A stretch of 64,000 nucleotides of DNA from Vagococcus luciliae (GTDB lineage Bacteria > Bacillota > Bacilli > Lactobacillales > Vagococcaceae). A program made the translations under genes and the position numbers. Positions 15,177-24,474 of the stretch are shown in pieces. Each line of letters begins with the position of its first letter. Position 1 is the stretch's first letter. Under the pieces are notes generated by a model that saw only the letters and a program-made list of their open reading frames with translations, was not told where the DNA came from and ran no database searches. The stretch lies in assembly GCF_024637875.1 (NCBI RefSeq), contig NZ_CP102451.1, forward strand, positions 1,801,001 through 1,865,000, written 5' to 3'.

Positions 15177-16477
15177 CTTTTAGCCTCTTTGTTCATGTGT
15201 TTAATTTCTTTTATAGCCGACATAATGGTTTGATTTTTTCCTTCATGTAAAAAGATGACGTTTCCACTTGGATAATCAATACTTCGACCCACACGCCCTG
15301 AAATTTGCACTAAACTCGCACGGTTAAATACTCGGTGATCAGCACAAACTACCATGACAGAAATATTTTTAAACGTTACCCCTCGTTCTAAAATCGTTGT
15401 ACTTAATAATAAATCAATCTCTCCTTCTCTCATTTGTTTCACTACTTTTTCTCTATCACGCGATGATGCATGTACCATTGCAACCTGTTTTTCCTGCCAT
15501 GTTTTCTTGATAATAGGATAAACCATAGACATTAAAGCAATATCCGGAAAGAAAAGAATATAAGATTGATCACTTGCTTCTATTTCTATCCTCATTTTTT
15601 GAGGTAATTTTCCTTTCCGTAAATTTGTGGCTAAATTCCGACAATAGATTGTTTTAGGAACAGGCAAGTCTTGTCCATGAAACCGTTTAGCCAAAATACT
15701 TTTTTCCGTATTAGAATAATTCTCTAGTCTTGGATTACTCGTAGCAGTTAGAAAAACAAAACATCCCTTTTTTTCTAATGACTGTTTTGCTACATACTGT
15801 AATTCATCAGAATGAACATAAGGAAACGCATCTGCTTCATCTATAACCAACACATCAAAATAACGATAAAAACGCATAAGTTGATGTGTCGTACAAATAA
15901 TGAAAGATGCGCCATTATATGTTTGAGACGAGTGGCCATATAACAAATTTATTTCCGTATCTTGAAATGCCTCTTTCATTCTAGGATACAATTCTAAACA
16001 CACATCAATGCGTGGTGTTGCTATTCCAATAACTTTTCCATCTGTCAACACTTGCTCTATTAAAGGAAATAGCATCTCTGTTTTACCAGCTCCTGTCACA
16101 GCATGAACAAAATGATGTCGTTTACGACGGTAAGAATCCAGTATTTCTTGAGAGATGCATGCTTGCTGTTTAGTTAGTTCCCCTTGCCAAAAGCAATGCG
16201 TTTTTTGTGACTTTTTTTGAGGGATTTTTGGGATACGATATAAATAATTTTCACTTGTAATCCTTCCCATATTAAGACAATAATCACAATAAAAGCCACC
16301 ATTTATCTGACAAGAATCTTGATCATTGACATGCCCACAACGACGACAGATAATATTTTTTTTATCATACGTCATCGCTTTAACTTTTTTTATGCTATTA
16401 TCCTTTTTTAAGTATTTTCTTAATGGATGAGGTATTTCTTGTTTTAATAACTGACGTCCCTGCAATGTTTTATACAA
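15173..16477 (-). CDS. comFA: Competence helicase ComFA
   Basis: 434 aa DEAD-type ATPase that helps pull transforming DNA across the membrane. Four-cysteine zinc site (C44, C47, C64, C67), Walker A AVTGAGKT (126-133), DEAD box D213-E-A-D216, and C-terminal helicase motifs (LSTTILERGVTF; QISGRVGR). Coupled to comFC. No clear ComX or ComK box was seen upstream; the gap to the divergent hydrolase gene has TATAAT-like -10s and a short palindrome GTGACTCAC (16516-16524). Confidence 0.95.
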   Translation of the reverse strand: MYKTLQGRQLLKQEIPHPLRKYLKKDNSIKKVKAMTYDKKNIICRRCGHVNDQDSCQINGGFYCDYCLNMGRITSENYLYRIPKIPQKKSQKTHCFWQGELTKQQACISQEILDSYRRKRHHFVHAVTGAGKTEMLFPLIEQVLTDGKVIGIATPRIDVCLELYPRMKEAFQDTEINLLYGHSSQTYNGASFIICTTHQLMRFYRYFDVLVIDEADAFPYVHSDELQYVAKQSLEKKGCFVFLTATSNPRLENYSNTEKSILAKRFHGQDLPVPKTIYCRNLATNLRKGKLPQKMRIEIEASDQSYILFFPDIALMSMVYPIIKKTWQEKQVAMVHASSRDREKVVKQMREGEIDLLLSTTILERGVTFKNISVMVVCADHRVFNRASLVQISGRVGRSIDYPSGNVIFLHEGKNQTIMSAIKEIKHMNKEAKR

Positions 16478-16575
16478 TATTATCTCCTCCTATAAATAAT
16501 CTACGCATTATACTAGTGACTCACTTTTAAATAGACTATAATAAGGATAAATTTGATTATAGAAAGGGTATAATT

Positions 16576-17499
16576 ATGAAGAAAAAATTTGTTATTGAAT
16601 CTTTAGATGGTAATACAGATTTAAATGGTGTTATCTGGCATACTTCTACTAAAAAACCAAAAGCAATCTTACAAGTCGTACATGGAATGGCAGAGTACAT
16701 CGAACGATATGAACCATTAGCTCACTATTTATCTGCTCATGACATACTAGTCATTGGACATGATCACCTAGGTCATGGTGAATCAGTTGATATGGATAAT
16801 CCTCTACATGGTTTTTTCTGTGAAGGTGACAGTGCCTCTATTGTAGTGGAGGATACTTTTCAAATTACTCAATATGCAAAAAGTCGTTATCCAGATACTC
16901 CTTTGTTTATTTTAGGTCATAGTATGGGATCATTTGTGGTGAGAAACTATTTAAAAAAATACTCACATCTTGTTAAAGGCGCTATTTTAATGGGTACGAC
17001 TAACCGACGTAAAGAGATAAGTTTGGGGGTTAAAATGGCAAAAGGATTGAATACAGTCTCTCCTAAGACAAAAAATCCTGCTATGGATAAATTATTGTTT
17101 GGCTCATTTAATCAAGGGTTTAAACCAGCTCATTCTCCTTTTAGTTGGTTATCTAAAAACCCTGATAACGTTGAATCTTACGAACAAGATGAACAGTGTG
17201 GGTTTATTTTTACAAATAATGGGTACTATACACTTCTTTCTCTTATGGATGACGCCACAAAAAAACATTGGTTTATAACCATCCAACGTGATTTGCCCGT
17301 GTTAATCATTAGCGGCGAAAAAGATCCTGTTGGAAACTATGGAAAAGGCCCTAGAAAATTAGCTCTAGAATTGAGTGACAATTACTTTAAGGATGTCACA
17401 CTTCGTTTGTATAATGATTTAAGACATGAAATACTGAACGAGAAAGAATCGCTAGATGTCACATTAGATATTTATGATTGGATGTGTCACCGACTATAG
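16576..17499 (+). CDS. Alpha/beta hydrolase (monoacylglycerol lipase/lysophospholipase type)
   Basis: 307 aa serine hydrolase. Nucleophile elbow GHSMGS (about residues 114-119), an HG-type oxyanion sequence QVVHGMAEY near residue 33, late acid Asp in ISGEKDPVG, and His in LRHEILNE. No signal peptide, so probably cytoplasmic; likely substrates are monoacylglycerols or lysophospholipids by family. Divergent from comFA; ATG at 16576 with AAAGGG upstream and TATAAT at about 16538. Confidence 0.88.
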   Translation: MKKKFVIESLDGNTDLNGVIWHTSTKKPKAILQVVHGMAEYIERYEPLAHYLSAHDILVIGHDHLGHGESVDMDNPLHGFFCEGDSASIVVEDTFQITQYAKSRYPDTPLFILGHSMGSFVVRNYLKKYSHLVKGAILMGTTNRRKEISLGVKMAKGLNTVSPKTKNPAMDKLLFGSFNQGFKPAHSPFSWLSKNPDNVESYEQDEQCGFIFTNNGYYTLLSLMDDATKKHWFITIQRDLPVLIISGEKDPVGNYGKGPRKLALELSDNYFKDVTLRLYNDLRHEILNEKESLDVTLDIYDWMCHRL

Positions 17500-17501
17500 A
17501 A

Positions 17502-17544
17502 AAAAGCATGACTTTTCTATTATTGAAATGTCATGCTTTTATTT
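17502..17544. terminator. Bidirectional terminator, hydrolase/lipoprotein genes
   Basis: Perfect stem AAAAGCATGAC / GTCATGCTTTT between two convergent genes, with T-runs on both strands. Confidence 0.85.
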
Positions 17545-18116
17545 TATTCTTTTTCTTTAAAGGTTGATAAAATATCATCTAGTCCTTGAATAGTCACTTC
17601 TTTTGGATTTTCTTCACTTGTCCATGCACCAAGATTGATAAAATAATCAGGTGTTTCTATCAAATAAATTCGATAGGTTAAGACACGATTTTTATTATCT
17701 TTCATTTCAACACCAAGATAATAGGCATCCCACCCATTTAGTTCTTTTTTTTCTGGTTCAATCACAACAGTCGCGTTAGCATCACTTAATTTTTTTAAAT
17801 AGTCTGTTTTATAGTCCTCTAACGTCTTATTTCCTTTTTCTTCAAATCCCGCAGACATAAATGACTTAGAATCTTTGTTTCCCAATAAAAAAGCAATGGA
17901 CTTATCACTGTTTGGAAATTTACGCCAACCATCAAGCATGTTAAACTGATATTGATGATGATCATACTCTAAGGTATAAACAAGTTTATCTTTTTTATTA
18001 ATGTCACTTGTCATATCTGTACTTGAGTTATGTGTGGTGTCATTCTTTGTAGATGTACAGGCACTTAAGACGAATACCATCACTAACACTAACAATCCTA
18101 TTCGTTTTTTTTGCAT
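17544..18116 (-). CDS. Lipoprotein of unknown function
   Basis: 190 aa. Lipoprotein signal peptide MQKKRIGLLVLVMVFVLSAC with the acylated C20, then a Ser/Thr/Asn/Asp linker and a globular domain (about 45-190) containing YQFNMLDGWRKFPNSDKSIAFLLG, like PsbP/DUF-type 'surface-exposed lipoproteins'. ATG at 18116 (7 nt after AGGAG) preferred over 18122. Anchored to the outer face of the membrane; role unknown. Confidence 0.8.
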   Translation of the reverse strand: MQKKRIGLLVLVMVFVLSACTSTKNDTTHNSSTDMTSDINKKDKLVYTLEYDHHQYQFNMLDGWRKFPNSDKSIAFLLGNKDSKSFMSAGFEEKGNKTLEDYKTDYLKKLSDANATVVIEPEKKELNGWDAYYLGVEMKDNKNRVLTYRIYLIETPDYFINLGAWTSEENPKEVTIQGLDDILSTFKEKE

Positions 18117-18170
18117 AATCATTCTCCTTTTAAAACATTTTATTAAATTAATTTTTTGGGGGTTACCTAT

Positions 18171-18815
18171 ATGCTATTAAATTACTATACCATAAAACAA
18201 GATGGCGATTATGAAATCGTCATAAAGAAATCGTCTTTTATCTGCCACTTAAGGCGAATAGAAACAGAAGATGAAGCAAAAGAAATCATTCAACAAATAA
18301 AAAAAGAACATTGGAAAGCTAATCATAATTGTGTCGCTTATGTTCTTGGAGATAAACAAGAAATCCAACGTTCTAGTGATGACGGTGAACCAAGTGGAAC
18401 AGCAGGTGTACCGATGCTGGAAGTGTTAAAGGTAAAAGAACTACGAAATGTTTTGGCTGTTGTTACAAGATACTTTGGTGGTACAAAACTTGGTGCTGGT
18501 GGCTTGATTCGTGCTTATAGTTCATCTGTTTCTGAAGCCATTGAGCACATCGGGTTAGTCGAAGGAAAATTGCAACAAGAGATGATTGTGACAGTGGACT
18601 ATTCCATCCATGGTAAGTTAGAACATTTTCTAACTAATCACCCCGAATACATCCTTAGCGACACCGAATTTAGCGATACAGTTACCTTACATATTATGGT
18701 AGATGAAGTCAGTGTGACAACTTTTGAAGAAAGTATTACAAACCTACTGAATGCTCAATTTTCATTAAAAAAAGGGGAGTTAGACTACTGTGAGGTTCCA
18801 ATAAATAAATCCTAG
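18171..18815 (+). CDS. YigZ/IMPACT family protein
   Basis: 214 aa. N-terminal UPF0029 (Impact) domain with HNCVAYVLG, SDDGEPSGTAG and RYFGGTKLGAGGL (about 50-115), and a C-terminal DUF1949 domain. The family is linked to translation/stress regulation, but its biochemical role is not settled. ATG at 18171 behind TTGGGGGT; the upstream TTG would include the ribosome site. Confidence 0.92.
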   Translation: MLLNYYTIKQDGDYEIVIKKSSFICHLRRIETEDEAKEIIQQIKKEHWKANHNCVAYVLGDKQEIQRSSDDGEPSGTAGVPMLEVLKVKELRNVLAVVTRYFGGTKLGAGGLIRAYSSSVSEAIEHIGLVEGKLQQEMIVTVDYSIHGKLEHFLTNHPEYILSDTEFSDTVTLHIMVDEVSVTTFEESITNLLNAQFSLKKGELDYCEVPINKS

Positions 18816-18840
18816 AGCATTATTGCTCCAGGATTTATTT
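18804..18840. terminator. Terminator shared by yigZ-like and GntR genes
   Basis: Stem AAATCCTAGAGCA / TGCTCCAGGATTT overlapping the yigZ-like stop codon, followed by T-run on + and A-rich on the left for the - strand. Confidence 0.75.
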
Positions 18841-19542
18841 TTCTAAGTAAAATTCAAAACGCTCACCTGCGTATTGACTTCTAACGTATTCAAATGGTGT
18901 ACCATTATCAAAATAAGATACTTGTCGTAAACGTAAGACTGCATCACCTTTTTTCAATTCTAAATAATGCGCGATTTTTTCAGATGCATTTAGCGCAGAT
19001 ATCGTTTGAGAAGATTTTCCAATCACTCCATGTCCTTGACTAGCCATTACGTTATATAAAGAACGTGTGATTTCCTCTTTACTAAAATCTTCAATCAAAT
19101 GATGAGGAATGCTTGCTACTTCAAAACAAATCGGTATATCATCTGAATAACGTATTCGTTCCATTTTTAAAATCTTTTGATCTTTGGTCAATCGTAGTTT
19201 TTCCATTTCACTGGAGCTTGGTGCAGTCACAAAGTAAGACAGTGTTTTACTAGAAGGTTGGCTTCCCTGAGAACGAATAATATCTGAAAAACTAGTCGTT
19301 CCTATCATCGTCTCTTGTACTTTTTGCCTTGCAATATAAGTACCGGAACCAATTTTTCTCTCCAGTATTCCCTCGTCTGCTAACGTTTGAATAGCCTGTC
19401 TTAGTGTCATACGACTCACACCAAATACTTCAGACAATTCCCTTTCAGAAGGTAACCTGTCACCAATCTTCCAGATACCATCTTCTATTTCTTGTTTTAT
19501 CTTATCATGTATCTGAATATAAACAGGTAACTTTGGAGTCAT
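18835..19542 (-). CDS. GntR-family transcriptional regulator (HutC/UTRA type)
   Basis: 235 aa. N-terminal winged helix (about 8-72, DRLPSERELSEVFGVSRMTLRQAIQ... GSGTYI) and a C-terminal UTRA effector domain (about 90-230). UTRA regulators often sense sugar phosphates, e.g. GlcNAc-6-P in NagR/YvoA; the effector here is unknown because no metabolic operon adjoins it. Confidence 0.88.
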   Translation of the reverse strand: MTPKLPVYIQIHDKIKQEIEDGIWKIGDRLPSERELSEVFGVSRMTLRQAIQTLADEGILERKIGSGTYIARQKVQETMIGTTSFSDIIRSQGSQPSSKTLSYFVTAPSSSEMEKLRLTKDQKILKMERIRYSDDIPICFEVASIPHHLIEDFSKEEITRSLYNVMASQGHGVIGKSSQTISALNASEKIAHYLELKKGDAVLRLRQVSYFDNGTPFEYVRSQYAGERFEFYLEK

Positions 19543-19628
19543 TTATTCACGTCCTTTTAAATGTCATTATCTATATTATAGCTATTTTTATAATCAATGA
19601 CAACATTATATATCATAACGAAATAAAA

Positions 19629-19656
19629 TAAAAAAAGGAGTAGTTTCCTACTCCCA
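19629..19656 (-). terminator. Terminator between small gene and GntR gene
   Basis: GGGAGTAGG-AAA-CTACTCC then T8 on the minus strand. Confidence 0.8.
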
Positions 19657-19672
19657 ATAACTTAATGACTAA

Positions 19673-19864
19673 TTAATAATGACTTTTTGCACGCCATTTA
19701 CGTTGATTTTGCTTCAATTTTTCATTTTTAGTTGGTGCATCGTATTCTTTTGTTGGAAATACCATTTGAGCTTTGTCTTTGATAGTTTCCATTACTTCAT
19801 TACTTGATAAAATGTCACGATATTCTAGAATTTGAGATACTAATTTTTCAGATAATTCGCCCAT
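19673..19864 (-). CDS. Hypothetical small basic-tailed protein (63 aa)
   Basis: 63 aa, MGELSEKLVSQILEYRDILSSNEVMETIKDKAQ..., helical N-terminal half and a basic tail (KNEKLKQNQRKWRAKSHY). ATG at 19864 behind AAAGGAG, and its own terminator follows, so it is a real single gene. No family recognised. Confidence 0.7.
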   Translation of the reverse strand: MGELSEKLVSQILEYRDILSSNEVMETIKDKAQMVFPTKEYDAPTKNEKLKQNQRKWRAKSHY

Positions 19865-19925
19865 GTGATTAAATCTCCTTTATAGTTAAGTTAATATACC
19901 TTTATCATACCACAAAAGAAAATAA

Positions 19926-19953
19926 AAAAAAATCCAACACCGATTTCAGTGCT
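19926..19953 (-). terminator. Terminator after tRNA pair
   Basis: Stem AGCACT / GGTGTT with G-T pairs followed by GGA and T9 on the minus strand, 10 nt past tRNA-Gln. Confidence 0.55.
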
Positions 19954-19962
19954 AGATAATAC

Positions 19963-20033
19963 TGGGCTAGCTGGATTCGAACCAACGAGTGACGGAGTCA
20001 AAGTCCGTTGCCTTACCGCTTGGCTATAGCCCA
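19963..20033 (-). tRNA. tRNA-Gln (anticodon TTG)
   Basis: 71 nt cloverleaf: acceptor TGGGCTA / TAGCCCA, anticodon loop ACTTTGACT with TTG, T-loop GTTCGAATC. CCA is not encoded. Confidence 0.95.
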
Positions 20034-20043
20034 TTAATAAAAA

Positions 20044-20124
20044 TGGAGGGGGGCAGATTCGAACTGCCGAACCCGAAGGAGCGGATTTACAGTCCGCCGC
20101 GTTTAGCCACTTCGCTACCCCTCC
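20044..20124 (-). tRNA. tRNA-Tyr (anticodon GTA)
   Basis: 81 nt with a long variable arm, acceptor GGAGGGG / CCCCTCC, anticodon loop CTGTAAAT with GTA, T-loop GTTCGAATC. Lies 10 nt upstream of tRNA-Gln and is co-transcribed with it. Confidence 0.95.
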
Positions 20125-20156
20125 GTATCAATCAAGTTTACCAACCCGACTTCCAT

Positions 20157-20185
20157 ATAATAACGAATTTCAAAAAAAAAATCAA
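20157..20185 (-). promoter_or_regulatory. Promoter of the tRNA-Tyr/tRNA-Gln unit
   Basis: Minus strand: -35 TTGATT (20185-20180), 17 nt including T8, -10 TATTAT (20162-20157). Confidence 0.7.
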
Positions 20186-20203
20186 GTACTTTTTTAATTT
20201 TTT

Positions 20204-20410
20204 TTAATTATTTAAATTCCAATATTTTAATGCTTCCTCGTAGGCATCGTCTTGTGTTTTGTATACCCCTAAAATACCATCTGTCGTTTCAACTTCAAAT
20301 TTTTTATCTGACAATTTTGTTACTTTTCCAATTACTTTTTTTCCAATTAACAATTCATCATGAGTTGTTAATTCTTTGATTTCAACTTCAACTGGTTTAT
20401 TTTTTTTCAT
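20204..20410 (-). CDS. DUF2969-like small protein
   Basis: 68 aa from the ATG at 20410, MKKNKPVEVEIKELTTHDELLIGKKVIGKV..., a small beta-rich domain seen in lactic acid bacteria as DUF2969 (family call by memory of its pattern). The reading frame is open upstream to 20458, but a good promoter (-35 TTAACA at 20477-20472, 17 nt, -10 TATTCT at 20454-20449) lies inside that extension, so the shorter form is preferred. An intermediate ATG at 20437 remains possible. Confidence 0.7.
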   Translation of the reverse strand: MKKNKPVEVEIKELTTHDELLIGKKVIGKVTKLSDKKFEVETTDGILGVYKTQDDAYEEALKYWNLNN

Positions 20411-20478
20411 CTGTAATATTTCAGTCCTTTCATGCATCGAACTCATATAGAATACCATATATTTTTGCCTTTGTTAAG

Positions 20479-20502
20479 AGAAAAAGAAGCTTTTCAGCTT
20501 CT
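20479..20502 (-). terminator. Terminator of the liv operon
   Basis: Stem AAGAAGCT / AGCTTCTT on the minus strand then TTTCT, overlapping the 3' end of the CBS-ACT gene. Confidence 0.7.
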
Positions 20503-21144
20503 TTCAGTCTCTAAACACATAATAACGTCATACTGATTGTCAATCAGTGATTTTTCTAATTTAGTGGCATTTTTTTCGACAACTTGTATCACGACAATAA
20601 CATTCTTTTCTTGACGATACACAACAATCTGAACGATATTAAACTTATCTTGAGCTAATACTTTTGTTAAATCAGCTAATACACCTGGATGATCGTCTTT
20701 AATTGAAATCGCAACACGTGTCCCATTCTCTCCATAACCAGTAATAGCTAAAAAAGCATCAAATGCATCTGTACTAGTGATAATACCTTGAATAGTCCTG
20801 TTGACATCCACAACAGGCAACACACCAATATTATACTCACGCATAATTTTAATCGCTTCTTCAATAAATTCATCGGCTTTGATAGTATGAACGTCTTTGA
20901 TCATCACATCAGCCACTGTCATTTTATTTAATAAATAATTGACTTCATACACACTTAAACTTGTTGCTTTTGAGGGCATGGCTTCTTGAATCGTTCCTTC
21001 AGTTACTAAGCCTACTAATTGATTATTTTTTATGACTGGTAAACGATGAATATTTTTTTGTTTCATTAAATCCATCGCTTCAAACACAGGTGTCTCAGGG
21101 GAAATCGTAATCACTTCTGTTGACATATAGTCTCTTACTAACAT
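20494..21144 (-). CDS. CBS-ACT domain protein (AcuB-like)
   Basis: 216 aa: two CBS domains (about 7-60 and 75-130) that bind adenosyl nucleotides, then an ACT domain (about 140-210, VAISIKDDHPGVLADLTKVL) that binds amino acids. Last gene of the branched-chain amino-acid importer operon, 4 nt after livF; this position is conserved in streptococci and enterococci and suggests it senses energy state and amino-acid level for the transporter. Regulation role is inference. Confidence 0.88.
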   Translation of the reverse strand: MLVRDYMSTEVITISPETPVFEAMDLMKQKNIHRLPVIKNNQLVGLVTEGTIQEAMPSKATSLSVYEVNYLLNKMTVADVMIKDVHTIKADEFIEEAIKIMREYNIGVLPVVDVNRTIQGIITSTDAFDAFLAITGYGENGTRVAISIKDDHPGVLADLTKVLAQDKFNIVQIVVYRQEKNVIVVIQVVEKNATKLEKSLIDNQYDVIMCLETERS

Positions 21145-21148
21145 AACT

Positions 21149-21853
21149 CTATCCTCCTAAATATGCTTTCTGTACTTCTTCACTTTCTAACAGCTCTTTA
21201 CCGCTTCCTTTAAGCACTACTTGACCCGTTTCTAATACATATCCTCTATCAGAAAGTTTCAAAGCCATGTTGGCATTTTGTTCGATTAAAAGAATGGTTG
21301 TTCCTTGTTTGTTAATCCGTTCGATAATATGAAAAATCTCACGAATAAAGATAGGTGCTAATCCCATTGATGGTTCGTCAAGTAAAAGTAAATCAGGTTT
21401 CGTCATCAACGCTCGCCCCATAGCAAGCATTTGTTGTTCTCCACCTGAAAGTGTTGCGGCATCTTGTTTTAATCTTTCTTTCAATACAGGGAATGTCTCA
21501 AAAATATAATCTAAAATTTCTTTTTTCTCATCATGATTATTATGAATAAAGCCACCAAGCTCCAAGTTTTCCATAACCGTCATCCCAGCAAAAATATGAC
21601 GTCCTTCTGGAACTTGGACTAAACCACTTTTCACAATAGCCGGAGCTGATTTTTTCGTTAGATCTTCATTATTAAATGTCATCGAACCACCTGAAGGTTT
21701 TACTAAACCCGATAAACTTTTTAGAATGGTCGTTTTTCCAGCACCATTAGCCCCAATTAAACTAACGATTTCACCCTTATTTACTTCAAAGGACACATCT
21801 TTTACTGCTTGAATCATGCCATAATGTACCGATAAATTTTCAACTTTTAACAT
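21149..21853 (-). CDS. livF: Branched-chain amino-acid ABC transporter ATPase LivF
   Basis: 234 aa ATP-binding subunit. Walker A GANGAGKT (33-40), signature LSGGEQQ, Walker B LLLLDEPS. One of two ATPases that power the LivHM permease pair. Start overlaps the last base of the livG stop, so tightly coupled. Confidence 0.95.
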   Translation of the reverse strand: MLKVENLSVHYGMIQAVKDVSFEVNKGEIVSLIGANGAGKTTILKSLSGLVKPSGGSMTFNNEDLTKKSAPAIVKSGLVQVPEGRHIFAGMTVMENLELGGFIHNNHDEKKEILDYIFETFPVLKERLKQDAATLSGGEQQMLAMGRALMTKPDLLLLDEPSMGLAPIFIREIFHIIERINKQGTTILLIEQNANMALKLSDRGYVLETGQVVLKGSGKELLESEEVQKAYLGG

Positions 21854-22629
21854 TACTCTTCACCACCTAAATACGCCTGAATAACGCGTTTGTCTTGCTT
21901 AATTTCTTCTGGTGTTCCAGAAGCAATTAACGCCCCATACTCTAATACATATAGTCTCTCACAGACTTCCATAACTAATGACATATCATGTTCAATCAAT
22001 ACAATTGTCAACCTAAATTCTTTTTGAATTCGTTTAATTAATTGCGTCAATTCTTCCGTTTCTTGTGGGTTCATTCCAGCGGCTGGCTCATCTAAAAATA
22101 AAATGCTCGGTTTTGTGGCTAACGCTCGGACGATTTCCAAGCGACGTTGTTCTCCATAAGGTAAATTTTTTGCTAAATTATCTTTCTTGTCTTCTAATTC
22201 AAACAAACCTAATAATTTTGTTGCTTCTTCTATCATTTTATCTTCTTTTTTATAAAAAGAAGGCAAACGTAACATACCAGATAGTACACTTTCTTTAGCA
22301 TTAGCTGTCATAGCAATTAATACATTATCAAGAACTGTTAGATCTTTAAACAAGCGAATATTTTGAAACGTTCGACTAATACCTAATTGTGCAATTTTAA
22401 ATGGGGAAATACCATTTAACGTCATTGTCTTACTGTCATGTGTTAATTCAATACTTCCAGAACTCGGCTCATATACGCCTGTTATCAGGTTAAAAAGTGT
22501 TGTCTTACCAGCACCATTAGGTCCGATTAAACCAATCAACTCATTATCACCAAAATGTAAATTTAAATCTTGAATGGCAGCTAATCCACCAAAATTCTTT
22601 GTCAAATGACTAATGTTTAACTCAGACAT
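21853..22629 (-). CDS. livG: Branched-chain amino-acid ABC transporter ATPase LivG
   Basis: 258 aa. Walker A GPNGAGKT (about 36-43), the LivG-specific extended region with GISRTFQNIRLF, PYGEQRRLE in place of the standard signature, and Walker B ILFLDEPAAGMNP. Overlaps livM by 8 nt. Pairs with LivF. Confidence 0.95.
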   Translation of the reverse strand: MSELNISHLTKNFGGLAAIQDLNLHFGDNELIGLIGPNGAGKTTLFNLITGVYEPSSGSIELTHDSKTMTLNGISPFKIAQLGISRTFQNIRLFKDLTVLDNVLIAMTANAKESVLSGMLRLPSFYKKEDKMIEEATKLLGLFELEDKKDNLAKNLPYGEQRRLEIVRALATKPSILFLDEPAAGMNPQETEELTQLIKRIQKEFRLTIVLIEHDMSLVMEVCERLYVLEYGALIASGTPEEIKQDKRVIQAYLGGEE

Positions 22630-23575
22630 GTTGTTTACCTCCTTTACTCAATAATTTTTTCACTGAAAATTCTTTTGTTCCTAATAAGCCTGAAGGTTTA
22701 AAAATCATGATGATAACTAAAGCAAAGGCATAGATAATCATACGGATTGCACCAAAATCTTGTAGGTACATATTCAACATACCAAGTAAAACGGCCGCTA
22801 CAACAGTCCCTGTCATACTTCCAACTCCACCAAATACTACAATGATTAGAATATCAATTGATTTCATAAAATCAAAGTTCCCTGGCACAATCGTTTGAAC
22901 ATAACTTGAATACATACCACCAGCAACAGCTGCGGTCATGGCACCAATCACAAAGGCAACCACTTTATACTTCGTAACATTGACACCCATAGACTCTGCT
23001 GCGATTAGATTTTCACGAACAGATAAGGTTGCTCTACCTGCTGCGCTATGAATATAATTTGTAATCAAAATCAATGTGATACAAACAAATAAATAAACCA
23101 TTGACCATGTAACAAAAGGAGGAATACCAAATAATCCGGCGGGACCATTAGTGATTTGATCCATATTCATAATCAATGAGCGAATAATTTCAGATACACC
23201 TAATGTTGCAATGGCTAAGTAGTCACCAGAAAGACGCAGAGTTGGAATACCAACGAGTAATGCGACAATTCCTGAAAGAATACAGCCTAAAACTAATCCA
23301 ATTAAAAACCCAACAATTGACGGCATCTTTATTGTCATAATTGCCGTTGTATAGGCTCCAATCGCCATAAATCCTGCATGTCCCAAAGAAAATTGACCAG
23401 AAATACCAATAACTAAGTTAAGTCCTGCCGCTAGAATAATGTTGATACCAATCATTACTAGTGTTGTTTCGACAACAGGTGACATCAATCCAGTTGAGTA
23501 AGTTATTGCCAGAATGGCAAAAATAACAACCATTATTGCTAACCAAATACCATTTATTTTCAATCGTTCTTTCAT
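22622..23575 (-). CDS. livM: Branched-chain amino-acid ABC permease LivM
   Basis: 317 aa integral membrane permease with 8-10 hydrophobic segments; GISGQFSLGHAGFMAIGAY and the EAA-type loop VRENLIAAESMGVNVTKYKV are family hallmarks. ATG at 23575 preferred (AGGTGATAAC upstream) over the GTG at 23584. Follows livH directly. Confidence 0.93.
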   Translation of the reverse strand: MKERLKINGIWLAIMVVIFAILAITYSTGLMSPVVETTLVMIGINIILAAGLNLVIGISGQFSLGHAGFMAIGAYTTAIMTIKMPSIVGFLIGLVLGCILSGIVALLVGIPTLRLSGDYLAIATLGVSEIIRSLIMNMDQITNGPAGLFGIPPFVTWSMVYLFVCITLILITNYIHSAAGRATLSVRENLIAAESMGVNVTKYKVVAFVIGAMTAAVAGGMYSSYVQTIVPGNFDFMKSIDILIIVVFGGVGSMTGTVVAAVLLGMLNMYLQDFGAIRMIIYAFALVIIMIFKPSGLLGTKEFSVKKLLSKGGKQHV

Positions 23576-23584
23576 TGTTATCAC

Positions 23585-24460
23585 CTACACTTTTTCCTTA
23601 ATATTTTTACCTAGTAATCCAGACGGTTTAACGAGTAACACAATAATTAAAATCAAGTAAACGACTGCATCTCGATAAGCAGTAAACCCTAAAGCACTGA
23701 CCACTGTTTCAATAATTCCAATGGCAAATCCTCCTAATGCCGCTCCTGGAATAATACCGATTCCTCCAAATACAGCCGCAATAAAAGCTTTAAGTCCCGG
23801 AGCAACACCCATCATTGGATCAATACTATTATAGTAAAGTCCAATTAGCACACCACCTGCTGCTGCTAGTGAGGAGCCAAGTGCAAAAGTAAACGAAATG
23901 GTATAATTTACATTTATACCCATTAATTGAGCTGCTTCAGGATCGACACTTGCCGCACGCATTGCACGCCCCATTTTTGTTTGTTGAACAATAAATTGTA
24001 ATAAAAGCATTAAAAATAGTGATGTCACGATAATGACAATTTGAATTTTACTAATTTGAAAAATTCCTAAATCATAGGTTATATTTTTCATTAATTGTGG
24101 ATAAGGTCTTGTATCTGCTCCCACAAAGTAAATCATTAATGATTGCAGTAAGAATGATACCCCTATCGCTGTAATAAGCGCTGCAATACGTGTTGAATTT
24201 CTAAGCGGACGATATGCTAAAAATTCAATCAACATCCCTAAAATCGCACAGATAATCATAGATGTTAAAAGTGTTAAAACTAAGCCAAAACCAAAGTTAT
24301 TAGCCACATAGTACCCAATAAAGGCACCAAGCATATATATTTCACCATGAGCAAAATTAATTAATTTTATAATGCCATACACCATTGTATACCCTAGAGC
24401 TAATAGTGCGTAAATACTTCCTAATGAGAGTCCATTGACTAATTGTTGAAGGACATTCAT
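23585..24460 (-). CDS. livH: Branched-chain amino-acid ABC permease LivH
   Basis: 291 aa permease; starts LQQLVNGLSLGSIYALLALGYTMVYGI with the motif INFAHGEIYMLGA, and has the loop AASVDPEAAQLMGINV for ATPase contact. Forms the membrane channel with LivM. Separated from livJ by a terminator hairpin, so it is expressed by read-through. Confidence 0.95.
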   Translation of the reverse strand: MNVLQQLVNGLSLGSIYALLALGYTMVYGIIKLINFAHGEIYMLGAFIGYYVANNFGFGLVLTLLTSMIICAILGMLIEFLAYRPLRNSTRIAALITAIGVSFLLQSLMIYFVGADTRPYPQLMKNITYDLGIFQISKIQIVIIVTSLFLMLLLQFIVQQTKMGRAMRAASVDPEAAQLMGINVNYTISFTFALGSSLAAAGGVLIGLYYNSIDPMMGVAPGLKAFIAAVFGGIGIIPGAALGGFAIGIIETVVSALGFTAYRDAVVYLILIIVLLVKPSGLLGKNIKEKV

Positions 24461-24474
24461 TGTTTCCCCTCCTT

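Noticed and set aside
16516-16524. Palindrome GTGACTCAC between comFA and the hydrolase gene
   Set aside because: Nine bases only, not matching a known competence box; too weak to call a regulatory site.
20411-20458. Longer N-terminus for the DUF2969-like protein
   Set aside because: The extension includes the likely -10 of its promoter (20454-20449), so it would not be transcribed as coding sequence.
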